From CBDBBY01 sp965203795 (GTDB taxonomy: Bacteria; Pseudomonadota; Alphaproteobacteria; Rhodobacterales; Rhodobacteraceae), in assembly GCA_965203795.1 (NCBI GenBank), contig OZ241915.1:3224001-3288000 (forward strand): a stretch of DNA of 64,000 bases, read 5' to 3'. A model generated the notes under the pieces. The model was not told where the DNA came from. It searched no databases and saw nothing but the letters and a program-made list of their open reading frames with translations. Every line of letters begins with the position of its first letter. Position 1 is the stretch's first letter. Below, piece by piece: positions 37,069-46,560 of the stretch. The position numbers and the translations under genes are program-made.

Positions 37069-37317
37069 TCAGGAATCCAGAACTTCGGTCCGGCTATCGC
37101 CCGCGCCCTCGTCCAGGAGCCGATGAAGCCGGGCGATGAAGTACCTCTTCAGAGCGTTGTCGACATTCCGTTGCGACACGTCTTTCCACGCGGTGTAGGC
37201 GCTTTCGTAATCCGAATAGAGCCCTACAACTTCGACTTCATCGATGTTCCGGAACCTGCTTTTCGCCGGGTCCAGCAGTTCGCCGCCGAACACCAGGTGC
37301 AGCCGCTTCTTCGCCAT
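37069..37317 (-). CDS. DUF4170 small conserved protein
   Basis: This 82-residue soluble protein matches the DUF4170 family of alphaproteobacteria: LHLVFGGELLDPAKSRFRNI, then VEVVGLYSDYESAYTAWKD and NALKRYFIARLHRLLDE. It typically lies just upstream of waaA, as here (16 bases). Function is unknown. ATG 37317 gives the family N-terminus; longer starts add unrelated residues. Confidence 0.8.
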   Translation of the reverse strand: MAKKRLHLVFGGELLDPAKSRFRNIDEVEVVGLYSDYESAYTAWKDVSQRNVDNALKRYFIARLHRLLDEGAGDSRTEVLDS

Positions 37318-37420
37318 TTCGTTGCTCCCAAGGCCGGTCATCGGCGATTCCATCCTATTCGAATCGCCGCCGGACATCACGGCAGACGCGTTGCGGAAAG
37401 CGGAACAGGAACGATGGGAC

Positions 37421-38767
37421 TCAGTTTCCCGCGATCATCATGCCTTCGGCGAGCAGGCTGGGAACTCTGAAGGAACGGAAAGGCTGCGGATCGTTCCCGG
37501 GAACCAAGGATTTGAGAATTTCCTTCAGGTTGCCTGCGATCGTCAGCTCGTTGACCGGGAAGGCGATCCTTCCTCCCTCGACCCAGAAGCCGGAGGCCCC
37601 GCGCGAGTAATCGCCGGTCGTCGGGTTGATCGTCGCGCCGATCAGGGAAGTGACGATCAGCCCCTCACCCATTTCCGACGCCAGCTCGTCGCGGGACTTT
37701 GCGCCTTCCGTCAATTCGACATTGGAAACTCCCGGGTGCGGCGGTCCGGACGTCCCTCTGACCGCATTGCCCGTGCTCTCGAGTCCGAGGCGCCTGCCGC
37801 TTGCGAGATCGAGAATCCAAGTCTGGAGAATCCCGTCGGCCACGATTTCCTTCGCTTCGGTCGGCAGCCCTTCGCCATCGAAGGGGCGGGATGCTTGCGA
37901 TCTCCGGCGCAGCGGATCTTCGCGCAGCCCCATCCCCTTGGGAAGCACCTCCATGCCGAGCGCGTCCCGCAGCCAGCTGGACCCCCGCGCGATCGCTTCG
38001 CCATTGATCGCGGAAAGCAGATGGCCGACCAGGCTCGCCGAAACGCGTCGATCAAAAAGCACGGGGAACGCGCCGGTCCGAGGCTTCCGCGCGCCTGCGC
38101 GCTCCGCCGCGCGCTCGCCCGCCGTCCTGCCGATCTCCTCGAAACTCGACATGTCGGACGCGAAGATCCGTTGCTCGCCGTAATGGTCCGTTTCCATTCC
38201 AAGGCCTTCGCCGGAAATCGCCGCGCATCCGGCGAAGCGGTAGTTCCGTCCGTATCCGCCGCTGAATCCGTTGCTGGCCTGCAAATGGGCGCGCACCCTG
38301 CCGCATCCGGCCGATGCGGATTCGACCTTGGACACGCCGTCGACCGCCAGCGCAGCCGCCTCAATGCGCAGCGCGCACTCCTCCAGCTCCCCGGGCGGCG
38401 GTTCCGGAGTCGGATCGAACAACTCCAGTTCGGCGGCGCCGGTCTTCGCCGCAAGCTGCTCCGGCCGCGCCAGACCGACGTTCGGATCGGGCTCGGATTC
38501 CCGCGCCATTTCGACGGCGCGGCCCGCCATGCCCTCCAGCGCCGCGCGCCTTGCATCGGACCCCGAAACGCAAGCTTGGCGCGGTCCGACCAACACCCGC
38601 AATCCGACTTCGGTCCCTTCCGACCGTTCGGCGTGCTCCAGCGCGCCGTTCAGCACGCTGACGGAGACCGACTGCTCGTCCATCGCAAGCGCATCCGCTG
38701 CATCCGCTCCGCGCCTCAACGCCTCTTCGACAAGGATCGCCGTTCTGTTCGAGAGCTCTTCCGACAT
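37421..38767 (-). CDS. pmbA: TldD/PmbA-family protein, PmbA (TldE) type
   Basis: This 448-residue protein belongs to the PmbA half of the TldD/TldE protease pair, which processes small peptides such as microcin precursors. Visible stretches are SVSVLNGALEHAERSEGTEV, the mid-region FPVLFDRRVSASLVGHLLSA, and the C-terminal GDYSRGASGFWVEGGRIAFP followed by NLKEILKSLVPGND. As in other PmbA proteins the HEXXH motif of TldD is absent. TldD itself is not in the window. It lies upstream of DUF4170 on the same strand. Confidence 0.9.
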   Translation of the reverse strand: MSEELSNRTAILVEEALRRGADAADALAMDEQSVSVSVLNGALEHAERSEGTEVGLRVLVGPRQACVSGSDARRAALEGMAGRAVEMARESEPDPNVGLARPEQLAAKTGAAELELFDPTPEPPPGELEECALRIEAAALAVDGVSKVESASAGCGRVRAHLQASNGFSGGYGRNYRFAGCAAISGEGLGMETDHYGEQRIFASDMSSFEEIGRTAGERAAERAGARKPRTGAFPVLFDRRVSASLVGHLLSAINGEAIARGSSWLRDALGMEVLPKGMGLREDPLRRRSQASRPFDGEGLPTEAKEIVADGILQTWILDLASGRRLGLESTGNAVRGTSGPPHPGVSNVELTEGAKSRDELASEMGEGLIVTSLIGATINPTTGDYSRGASGFWVEGGRIAFPVNELTIAGNLKEILKSLVPGNDPQPFRSFRVPSLLAEGMMIAGN

Positions 38768-38952
38768 TGCGTGCCCTTCGCCCGCTTATCCGCCTGACGG
38801 CCGTGCTGCGCAGTGCGCAGCTTGGCGGCCACCTGATCCGGGCCATCTATATCGTCATGCGTCGAAATCAATCGGCGCGGGGTTCCGATTACACCGGGCG
38901 GAACCGCCGAAACGCGCAAACGATCCAGAGTCCGGCGACACTGGAACCGGAA

Positions 38953-40377
38953 TCAATTGGGCAGCGGCCGCCCGTTAAGCAGCGGCGGCAAACCGGGCCT
39001 GGCCTCGAACCGGAAAAGCAGGCTGTCGCGCTCGCCGGGAATCCGTTGCCCGTAGGTGCCCAAGAGCGTACTCGCGATCGCGGCCTCTTCCCGGCTCAGG
39101 GCACCTGCGCTGCTCAACTTGCTCAGCAATGAAAGCACCCCGTCGGCCCGGACATCCACGTAGAGCGCTTGGAATTCCGGGTCCTCATCGGAATCGTAAT
39201 CGACACTCATACGAATTTCGCCGGAAGCGGTCAGGCTCGCTCCAGCCCAACTCAAGACAATCTCCTGTATGTCGATGCGATGCACGCCGCTGCGCGGCGT
39301 TGCCCGCGACCCGGACTGCATCAAGTCTCCGGGGATCGTGAGGCTCACGTCCGAGCGAAGCGATGCGGGGTCCTGCGGCAGACGACGCACAACGTCCGAT
39401 GCGCGTCGGGTCGCCTCGTCGAAGAAGATGCCGTCAACGTCCGACCTGAGCGTGCTGACAAGCCGGGATCCGTTTCGCGCGGGGCGGGAGTCCAAGGCGT
39501 ACTTGCTTGATGCCACGGTGACACCGCCAAGCCCGGCCACCGTGACCGCTTGCTCCCTCTCATTCCACGCGGCCGAAACTTCCCATGGGGCATCCATCCT
39601 CAGCGACAGTTCGCTCCCAGCGGAACTGTACCGCAGCATGTCTCGGGACTGGACGGACTGCCACGCGGCAACGGGTCCGAATCCGGCGGATAGCTCCATC
39701 GACTGCAGGCCTTCGTCTCCGGGCCTGCGGTCTTCCGCCAGCTGAATCGTGGCGTCCCATTCCGCCCCGTCGACAAGGACCCCGAACACAGTTCCGTTCG
39801 CCAGGTCGGACTCGTTGATGCCGAACCGCGCAAAACTGCCCGACGTCGTCACCGGCGCAGACGAATCGGCGTCCGGCAACGTCATGCGAAATTCCAAGCC
39901 TCCGATGTCGTTTTCGAAGCGTTGCGTCGCACCGGACCCGATCGCGGCGATTTTGTCCGCCGCGATGACGATCTCCCAGATTCCGCCCTCGCGCCGCAGG
40001 ACCGATTCAAGTCCTGAGGTCGAGATTCGGTCGAACGCTCCTGAGGCTAATGATTCCGCTCCGTCGACCGGTATCGACTCCGGAACCGAAATCGCCACGG
40101 ATCCGTCCGGCCGCTCTGAGAACCTGATCCATGCCGGCTCCAATTCCGTCCCGAACGGCTCGTCGGCCTCGCCGATCCGAACTGACTGAAGCGAAAGCGT
40201 TCCTTCGCCTTGGACAGTCGAACTTGATTCTACCTCGTATCCGGCCGCCGCGGCCGCGGACACGAAAGCCGCCGCCGCTTCGGCCGCGGTAAGCTCCGCG
40301 AGGGCCGGGGTGCCGACGGCGGCCACGCAAGCCCCGGCGACAACGCAACATCTCTTCTTCGTACGACTCCGGCTCAT
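38953..40377 (-). CDS. DUF2125-like exported protein
   Basis: This protein of about 474 residues begins with a positively charged tail and a hydrophobic stretch (KKRCCVVAGACVAAVGTPALAEL), a likely signal peptide with cleavage after ALA. The rest is a beta-rich, Ser/Gly/Asp-containing chain with a repeating pattern like LSLQSVRIGEADEPFGTELE and VHRIDIQEIVLSWAGASLTA, consistent with DUF2125 proteins of alphaproteobacteria. ATG 40377 has GGAAC upstream and starts the signal directly; ATG 40395 is possible. It should be periplasmic or envelope-bound. No enzyme motif is visible. It precedes pmbA on the same strand by 185 bases. Confidence 0.65.
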   Translation of the reverse strand: MSRSRTKKRCCVVAGACVAAVGTPALAELTAAEAAAAFVSAAAAAGYEVESSSTVQGEGTLSLQSVRIGEADEPFGTELEPAWIRFSERPDGSVAISVPESIPVDGAESLASGAFDRISTSGLESVLRREGGIWEIVIAADKIAAIGSGATQRFENDIGGLEFRMTLPDADSSAPVTTSGSFARFGINESDLANGTVFGVLVDGAEWDATIQLAEDRRPGDEGLQSMELSAGFGPVAAWQSVQSRDMLRYSSAGSELSLRMDAPWEVSAAWNEREQAVTVAGLGGVTVASSKYALDSRPARNGSRLVSTLRSDVDGIFFDEATRRASDVVRRLPQDPASLRSDVSLTIPGDLMQSGSRATPRSGVHRIDIQEIVLSWAGASLTASGEIRMSVDYDSDEDPEFQALYVDVRADGVLSLLSKLSSAGALSREEAAIASTLLGTYGQRIPGERDSLLFRFEARPGLPPLLNGRPLPN

Positions 40378-40689
40378 ATCGCTGTTCCGTGCCATGCCAT
40401 CCAGTGGCAACGCTACCACAACACTTCGGAATCCCGGAAATCCTGATTTCGTGCCGCATCCGTGAAGGCGTTCCTCCTGCAGCCATGCGCCCTTCGCATC
40501 CAGACGAGAACGCGACATCGATGCAATACCGTGTCTCCTGCATTAGGGCCGATTACCGCTTGATTGTTTCGACGACGGGAGCGAAGCAAAGAAACGTATT
40601 CCGTCGAGCGGTTCCAACCTTAGGAAGATGGGCTACAGCTCTTGAACCCGCGGCATGGTCCCCACCGGGAATGATCACCGGAGGATGAC

Positions 40690-40968
40690 ATGCTGCGCGA
40701 AGATCTGAAGGAACTCGGGATGAGCGCTGCAGAGCTGTCTCGGCGGGTTGAAGTTTCTGCGAACTGCATCACCGAGATCGTCAACGGTCGTCGCGCCGCT
40801 ACCGCCAACACAGCGCTGCGCTCGAAGTGTTTTTTCGGGATGTTTGTTGAGTTTTGGCTCAATCGTCAGAAACTCTACAAACTGCGGCTTGCGCGGCGGA
40901 AGAACGGTGCGGAGATCGCGAGTCTGTCTTCGTTGGAAAACGGCTATCGGCTGTGCGCTTCAAGTTGA
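40690..40968 (+). CDS. HigA-type antitoxin-like XRE protein, divergent
   Basis: This 92-residue protein matches HigA-family antitoxins: MLREDLKELGMSAAELSRRV, a helix-turn-helix SANCITEIVNGRRAATANTA, then FFGMFVEFWLNRQKLYKLRL. Near the middle LRSKCFFGMF replaces the usual LRLGRFFG, and the C-terminus has drifted. Intact HigA begins a few residues earlier (HPGEML); here that part is not in frame. Upstream 40495-40620 has a frame with MQYRVSCIRADYRLIVS, faintly like the end of HigB, but no full toxin gene. This looks like a decaying higBA module. Confidence 0.6.
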   Translation: MLREDLKELGMSAAELSRRVEVSANCITEIVNGRRAATANTALRSKCFFGMFVEFWLNRQKLYKLRLARRKNGAEIASLSSLENGYRLCASS

Positions 40969-41095
40969 GGCACCCCTTTTTACTGGGGCATAAACTGTAT
41001 CCGGCAGCAGACGTCTCGACGTATCGAGTGCGCAGCAAGGCCTGATCGAGCGCAACAATCCAAAACGCGGCCCGCTCCAAGCCGACCGCACCGCC

Positions 41096-41692
41096 CTATC
41101 GGGTCGAAAGCACTCTCTTGTAGGCGGGGCGATCACGCACCTGCTCAAGATAGGTCGCAATCTTTTGTTCCCGGAACTCGAATTTCGCCACCTCGGCCCA
41201 AAGCGCGCAATGGCCGAGAATTATGTCAGGCACTGTGAACGCAGCGCCCATCAAGTAGGGGCCGTCGCCCATTCTCGCTGCCAGAAGCTTCGACGAGCGT
41301 TCGAATTCCCAGCGCAGAGTCGGCTTGAGGTCAGGGATCCGCTTCTCCTTCGGCAGAACGAAGCTGTGACGCGCGGCCGCCCACAGGCACGCGTCGAACT
41401 CGTCCAGGAGCAGGTTCGTCCAGCCGTCCTGCCGCGCCCGTTCCAGCGTGCCGGGCTTTTGGGTGAACCGCCCCCGGCTGTCCGCCAAGTACTGGATGAT
41501 TGCGGTGCTGTCGAAAACAGCCTCGCCTTCCTCGACCAGCGACGGAATCTTGCCCGAAACATTCCAAGCCAGTGCGTCCGGTGAATGCGGGCCCGCTTGA
41601 ACGTGTTCGTACGGCTCTCCGATTTCTTCGAGCATCCACTTTACCCTGAACGCGCGGCTCCGGGTGTCGCCGATCAGTTGCAGTTTGCTCAT
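41096..41692 (-). CDS. Glutathione S-transferase family protein
   Basis: This 198-residue GST-fold protein has an N-terminal thioredoxin-like domain: RSRAFRVKWMLEEIGEPYEH, then NVSGKIPSLVEEGEAVFDST with the Pro before the substrate loop and STAIIQYLADSRG. An all-helical C-terminal domain follows, with DGPYLMGAAFTVPDIILGHC near residue 150. It likely conjugates or isomerises glutathione-linked substrates in the cytoplasm; the substrate is unknown. Its ATG overlaps the holA stop (ATGA), so it is the last gene of the DUF3576-leuS-lptE-holA run. Confidence 0.87.
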   Translation of the reverse strand: MSKLQLIGDTRSRAFRVKWMLEEIGEPYEHVQAGPHSPDALAWNVSGKIPSLVEEGEAVFDSTAIIQYLADSRGRFTQKPGTLERARQDGWTNLLLDEFDACLWAAARHSFVLPKEKRIPDLKPTLRWEFERSSKLLAARMGDGPYLMGAAFTVPDIILGHCALWAEVAKFEFREQKIATYLEQVRDRPAYKRVLSTR

Positions 41693-42711
41693 GTCCGCTT
41701 CAGCGCAATTCGCATCATTGCCCTTTCCACTGCCGCCAGCGCAGGGACGGGCACTTCCGAACGGAGGGCGCTGTCCGTATCGTAGAGTTCAAGCAGGGCG
41801 TGTTCCGCCCCGAGCTTTCCCCAGCGGTGCGCATGCCGCAGCATGATCTCCCGTCTTGGCCCGAGCGCGGGCGGCCTGAGTCGGCCAAGCCCCGCCTGCG
41901 GTCCGCCGGGGTCGCTCGCGACCAGATAGATGTTCCGAAACGTCCTCTGCGCTGCAATGCACATTGTGACCGGATTGAACCCCTGTTCCGACAGATGGCG
42001 TATCGCCGGACCCACATCGGCCGACCGCTGGTCCGCGACGGCCTGAATCAATTCGTCGAGCGCGATCTCGGAAGAGCCCGGGGCGCACGCCTCCACGTCT
42101 TCCGGGAGGAGCTCCGCATCGCCATCACTGCTCTTGTAGATGGCGATCTTTTCCAGAAGCAGCCGGAACGCCTGCGGCGACATCGACCTACCCAAGGCTT
42201 GCAGATCGGACATTGCCGCACGCGACGTTCGGGCGATGCCCGCGGCGGCGATTTCCTGGCTGATGTCCTGTTGCGACGGGGGATTCGGGTAGACCGCCAA
42301 GGAGTAGGCGTTGCGGTGCCCCTCGAACAGCTTGCGCAGCTTGGACGCTGGACGAAGCGTGCCCGCTGTCAGAATCAGCGGCGCGTCGCCCTCCTCCCGC
42401 TCTTCCATTGCGGCGCTGACGGCCGCAGCGATCGCATCCGACGCGCCCTCGACGACGACGACGCGCTGCCCGCCGAAGAAGCTTTGGGATTTCAATGCGA
42501 CGTGGAGACTGTCGGGATGTCGGCGCACTTCGTCGGATTCAATTCTGACCAGACGCATTTCGTCCTTGCCGTCAGGCCCTACCAGTGCGAGCGCAGCCTT
42601 CTCCTTGAGATCCGCGATGCGAAGCGGGTCGCCTCCGTAGATCAGCAGTCCGGATTTCGACGGATCCGGCGATCGGCAGTAAGCCGCGGCATCCCTCGGC
42701 GGCAGCTTCAA
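41689..42711 (-). CDS. holA: DNA polymerase III subunit delta (HolA)
   Basis: This 340-residue clamp-loader subunit has the alphaproteobacterial HolA N-terminus LPPRDAAAYCRSPDPSKSGL, then LIYGGDPLRIADLKEKAALA and RVVVVEGASDAIAAAVSAAM. A middle region with ILTAGTLRPASKLRKLFEGH and a helical C-terminal collar domain follow. The open frame reaches further upstream, but TTG 42711 overlaps the lptE stop (TTGA) and gives the family start. It opens the sliding clamp during replication. Confidence 0.88.
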   Translation of the reverse strand: MKLPPRDAAAYCRSPDPSKSGLLIYGGDPLRIADLKEKAALALVGPDGKDEMRLVRIESDEVRRHPDSLHVALKSQSFFGGQRVVVVEGASDAIAAAVSAAMEEREEGDAPLILTAGTLRPASKLRKLFEGHRNAYSLAVYPNPPSQQDISQEIAAAGIARTSRAAMSDLQALGRSMSPQAFRLLLEKIAIYKSSDGDAELLPEDVEACAPGSSEIALDELIQAVADQRSADVGPAIRHLSEQGFNPVTMCIAAQRTFRNIYLVASDPGGPQAGLGRLRPPALGPRREIMLRHAHRWGKLGAEHALLELYDTDSALRSEVPVPALAAVERAMMRIALKRT

Positions 42712-43202
42712 TTCGCCCAGCCCGCCCGCGCGTGCAGAATGCGGGTGACAATTCTTTCGGCCAGCTGCTCGGTTACCCTGTCCCGCGCGCTGGTCCTCGC
42801 TGCAAGAAGGGAAGCCGTCCGATGCGACGTGCTCCAGGAGGTCCAACTGGACACTTCGCCCGATTCCAGCACGCGGCCGGTTTCGTTGCTTGTGATTTCG
42901 AACGAGGCCGTTCCGTTCAATGTCTGCCTTCCCTCTCCGTCCGGTCCCGGCGCGGCGGATTCCCGGGTTTCGAATTCCAGCGTCACTGAAAGCTCGTACG
43001 GCGGACCGGCCGCCGGTTCGCCCAGCCTGTCTCGAAGGAAGCCTTCAAGCAGGAAGCCCTCGCGTCTTCCTTCGACTGCAATCCCGAACTGGCCATTCGG
43101 GTCCCCGACATCTCCGCCACCGCCTTTCAGCGCAGGCCGGAACCCGCAGGCGCCTGCGCATGCGGCGAGGGCCAGAAACGAACGCCGATCAGGTGACCAC
43201 AT
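42708..43202 (-). CDS. lptE: LPS-assembly lipoprotein LptE
   Basis: This 164-residue lipoprotein begins MWSPDRRSFLALAACAGACG, with a lipobox-like Cys near residue 15 or 19, then FRPALKGGGG, the usual LptE start (GC/GFRPLY). The remainder has ELSVTLEFETRESA and a C-terminal helix AARTSARDRVTEQLAERIVT, as in alphaproteobacterial LptE. It plugs LptD in the outer membrane. ATG 43202 overlaps the 3' end of leuS, and the gene is followed directly by holA, the standard order in this class. Confidence 0.85.
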   Translation of the reverse strand: MWSPDRRSFLALAACAGACGFRPALKGGGGDVGDPNGQFGIAVEGRREGFLLEGFLRDRLGEPAAGPPYELSVTLEFETRESAAPGPDGEGRQTLNGTASFEITSNETGRVLESGEVSSWTSWSTSHRTASLLAARTSARDRVTEQLAERIVTRILHARAGWAN

Positions 43203-45750
43203 TAACGATCCTGTCCGGAACCACGACGATCTTTCTGGCGGTCGCGCCCGCCAAGGTCCGACGCACGGCCGCATCGTCAAGCACGCGCCGCTCGATTTCC
43301 CCGCGTTCCGTCCCGCGGGCCACGACGAGTTCGGATCTCCTCTTGCCATTGACCTGAATCGGCATGACGACTGAATCCTCGAAGAGTTTCACGGGGTCCG
43401 CGACCGGCCAGTCCATCGCCGCCACTAGTCCGTTGTTGCCGAGGCGGGTCCAGACCTCCTCCGCGAGATGCGGCGTCATCGGCGACATCAGCTGCGCCAG
43501 CATCCCTAGCGCTTCGGCCTTCGGACCCGCGCCTGCCGACGACCTGGCGATTGCGTTCGTGAATTCGTAAAGGCTCGCCACGGACTTGTTGAAGGCGAAC
43601 CCGTCGATCCCGCGGGTCACGCGATCAATGGTTCGGTGAACGGCGCGCGCAAGCTTCTCGTCCTCGTCGGCATCGCCGCGCTCGCCGCTCCCGGCCGCTT
43701 CGGAAGCCAGCCGAAGCACGCGCTGCAAATGCTTGTTGGCCGCCTCGACCCCTGTCGTGGTCCATTCGATGTCCCTGTCCGGCGGCGAGTCCGAGATGAT
43801 GTACCATCGCGCCGTGTCCGCGCCGTACTGCGCGATTAGGTCCTCGGGATTGATGACGTTCTTCTTGGATTTCGCCATTTTCGCCGACCGGATGATTTCG
43901 ACCGGCTCGCCGGTGCGCTTCAAGGTCGCACCCTTGGCGTCGAACTCGACGTCGGCAGGGAAATGGTAGACGGGCCTCCCAGACTCGTCCCGTGTCAAAT
44001 AGATTTCGTGGGTCACCATGCCCTGCGTGAACAGAGCGTCGAACGGCTCAATCGCTTTCTCCGGCAGGTGGCCGGTCACGTGCATGGCGCGCGCGAAGAA
44101 GCGCGAGTACAGCAGGTGCAGGATGGCATGCTCGATTCCGCCGATGTACTGGTCGACGTTCATCCAATAATCCGCCTCCTCCCGAACCGTCGGCGCATTT
44201 GCCCGAGGCGCGGTGAACCGGACGAAATACCAGGAGCTGTCCACGAACGTGTCCATCGTGTCCGTTTCCCGCAAGGCCGTCCGGCCGCAGGCGGGACACG
44301 AGCAGCGGCGCCACTCGCTGTTCCGCTGCAGCGGATTCCCGGGAACGCTGAAATCCGCCTCTTCGGGCAGCACGACCGGCAGGTTCTCCTTTTTTTCGGG
44401 AACGGTGCCGCAATCCTCGCAGTGCACGACCGGGATCGGACAGCCCCAATACCGCTGCCTGCTTATTCCCCAGTCGCGAAGACGGTATTTCGTCGTTCCG
44501 CGGCCGATTCCGGCCGCTTCGCAGCTGGCGATCGCAGAGGCAACCGCCTCCTCGCTAGTCTGGATTTCGCCCCCTGCCACAGGGCGGATGTAGCGGACCG
44601 GCTCTTCCTTCGGCGGAATGAAGGCCACATCCGCCACCGGCGATCCGTTTTCGACCGCTTCGAACACATCAATGACGTCCAAGCCGTATTTGCGCGCGAA
44701 TTCGAGGTCGCGGTGATCGTGCGCGGGACAGCCGAAGATCGCTCCCGTTCCGTAATCCATGAGGATGAAATTGCCGATCCAGACCGGCAGTTCCTTGCCC
44801 TTTTCAAGTGGGTGCCGAACCTTCACTCCGGTGTCGATGCCGCTTCTTTCGGTGGTTTCGAGATCGGCTTCCGATATGCCCGCCGACGAGCACTCGGCCA
44901 CGAACTCGGCGATCCGGCCGTCCTTCTCGGCAAGCGCCTTGGCGAGCGGATGATCCGGGGAAACCGCGGCGAAGGTCGCGCCCATCAGTGTGTCCGGCCG
45001 GGTCGTGTAGACACTCAGCTCTTCATGCCCTGAAGGCGCGCCTACCGTCTCGAATTCAAACTCCAGCCCGCGCGACTTGCCGATCCAGTTTCGCTGCATG
45101 AGCCGAACCTTTTCCGGCCAGCCCTCCAGACCGTCGATGGCTTCCAGCAGCTCCTCGGAAAACTCGCTGATTCTGAAGAACCACTGGGTCAGGGTCTTCC
45201 GTTCGACCGGCGCGTTAGATCTCCATCCTTTGCCGTCGATGACTTGCTCGTTCGCCAGCACGGTCTGGTCCACCGGATCCCAATTAACGATCGCGTTCTT
45301 CCGGCAGACCAGTCCCGCTTCAAGCATGTCGAGGAACATCGCCTGCTGCTGACCGTAGTACTCCGGATCGCAAGTCGCGAGCTCGCGGTCCCAGTCTATC
45401 GAAAGGCCCAGCAGCTTGAGCTGGGTCCTCATGTCCGCGATGTTCCGCCGCGTCCAGACGCCCGGATGGGTGTTGTTGTCCATCGCGGCGTTTTCGGCAG
45501 GCATTCCGAATGCGTCCCAGCCCATGGGATGGAGGACGTTGAAGCCCCTTGCCATCCGGTAGCGCGCAATCACGTCTCCCATCGTGTAGTTCCGGACATG
45601 ACCCATGTGGATTTTGCCGGACGGGTAGGGGAACATCTCCAGTACATAGTACTTGGGCTTGGTTTCGTCGCGGGAATTCCTGAATATGCCCGCATCGTCC
45701 CAGGCCTTGCGCCAGCGCTGCTCCATTTCGCTAAAGCTGAATTCGGACAT
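43189..45750 (-). CDS. leuS: Leucyl-tRNA synthetase (LeuS)
   Basis: This 853-residue class I synthetase has the HIGH motif as HMGH in YPSGKIHMGHVRNYTMGD near residue 40. An editing domain with TTRPDTLMGATF and CPAHDHRDLEF, and a zinc-region Cys set (CEDCG, CSCPACG), follow. The KMSKS loop reads KMAKS (SAKMAKSKKNVINP), a Ser to Ala change at the third position. An anticodon-binding domain and C-terminal extension follow. AGGTGA lies five bases before ATG 45750, which is preferred over GTG 45759. It is co-oriented with DUF3576 upstream and lptE-holA downstream. Confidence 0.95.
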   Translation of the reverse strand: MSEFSFSEMEQRWRKAWDDAGIFRNSRDETKPKYYVLEMFPYPSGKIHMGHVRNYTMGDVIARYRMARGFNVLHPMGWDAFGMPAENAAMDNNTHPGVWTRRNIADMRTQLKLLGLSIDWDRELATCDPEYYGQQQAMFLDMLEAGLVCRKNAIVNWDPVDQTVLANEQVIDGKGWRSNAPVERKTLTQWFFRISEFSEELLEAIDGLEGWPEKVRLMQRNWIGKSRGLEFEFETVGAPSGHEELSVYTTRPDTLMGATFAAVSPDHPLAKALAEKDGRIAEFVAECSSAGISEADLETTERSGIDTGVKVRHPLEKGKELPVWIGNFILMDYGTGAIFGCPAHDHRDLEFARKYGLDVIDVFEAVENGSPVADVAFIPPKEEPVRYIRPVAGGEIQTSEEAVASAIASCEAAGIGRGTTKYRLRDWGISRQRYWGCPIPVVHCEDCGTVPEKKENLPVVLPEEADFSVPGNPLQRNSEWRRCSCPACGRTALRETDTMDTFVDSSWYFVRFTAPRANAPTVREEADYWMNVDQYIGGIEHAILHLLYSRFFARAMHVTGHLPEKAIEPFDALFTQGMVTHEIYLTRDESGRPVYHFPADVEFDAKGATLKRTGEPVEIIRSAKMAKSKKNVINPEDLIAQYGADTARWYIISDSPPDRDIEWTTTGVEAANKHLQRVLRLASEAAGSGERGDADEDEKLARAVHRTIDRVTRGIDGFAFNKSVASLYEFTNAIARSSAGAGPKAEALGMLAQLMSPMTPHLAEEVWTRLGNNGLVAAMDWPVADPVKLFEDSVVMPIQVNGKRRSELVVARGTERGEIERRVLDDAAVRRTLAGATARKIVVVPDRIVNVVT

Positions 45751-45801
45751 TGCGCTCACCTGCGAATGATTCCTGCTGCGTCCCCGGCCGAAGGCGCGGC
45801 G

Positions 45802-46272
45802 TCAAAGCTTGGAATCCGAGTTCCTGAGCTGGCGGGCTCTGGTCAGGATGGCATCCTCGATCGCCTCAACTGTGTCGGCGTCGGCCGGGCCCGACCTCGT
45901 ATAGAGAGCGACGTTCAGGGATCGTGCATCCAGCGCGGGATCCCTGATGAGAACCGTAGCGCGGTAATCCGCCCGGCCGCCGGGCGGGCGGCCCCATCCG
46001 GTCGAAATGACTCCCGTAAAGGGATCGACCGTATCCAACGGAAGGAAATCCAGAACGTCGAGTGAAGCGTTCCAGATGTAGCGGTTGACTTGGAAGGCCA
46101 CGTCGGGATTGCCGCTTTGGTCGAAGAGCTCCCAGACCGTCGATCCTTCCTCCTCGGCCGGTGCGGAATTCCTGTCCGAACTGCTGGCGCCGTCTCCCGA
46201 TCCCGTGCACGCGGAAAGCGCCAGTGCGGCTGCCGCGGAAAGCGCCGCGCCAAGCAAGCGGTAAACAGCCAT
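45802..46272 (-). CDS. DUF3576 lipoprotein
   Basis: This 156-residue predicted lipoprotein has a signal peptide with lipobox LALSAC (Cys near residue 22), a Ser/Asp-rich linker, then the DUF3576 core: VWELFDQSGNPDVAFQVNRY, IWNASLDVLDFLPLDTVDPF and GVISTGWGRPPGGRADYRAT. It is commonly upstream of leuS in alphaproteobacteria, as here (51 bases), and is probably envelope-associated. ATG 46272 gives the signal; ATG 46320 would bury it. Confidence 0.82.
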   Translation of the reverse strand: MAVYRLLGAALSAAAALALSACTGSGDGASSSDRNSAPAEEEGSTVWELFDQSGNPDVAFQVNRYIWNASLDVLDFLPLDTVDPFTGVISTGWGRPPGGRADYRATVLIRDPALDARSLNVALYTRSGPADADTVEAIEDAILTRARQLRNSDSKL

Positions 46273-46560
46273 ATCGCGCTCCCCATCGGCGGATGCCTGC
46301 AAAGTAGCGGCAACGCCCAATCAAGGCAAGAAAGGGCGCATCAGCCGGGATGACGGCAAGACGCCAAACAGGCGCATCAGCCGACTGCTGAAGGTGAGCC
46401 TTGCGCGGCAGGAAATCCGGGAATTCCGCGTTTTCCGCAAGAAGCGTACGTGCGGCGGCAGTCGGCGATGGATGCCGGGCCTGAGCCAGCTGCCGCTTCC
46501 ACGAACCTGCGATTTGTGCGAGTCTGGCCGGACCCCGAAACGCCCCGGAATCGCGAGCTC

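Noticed and set aside
37244..38797. A 517-residue plus-strand open frame over pmbA
   Set aside because: PmbA motifs on the minus strand are clear and the plus frame has none.
41800..43374. A 524-residue plus-strand open frame over holA and lptE
   Set aside because: Both minus-strand genes are recognisable and ordered as in related bacteria, and the long frame is a shadow.
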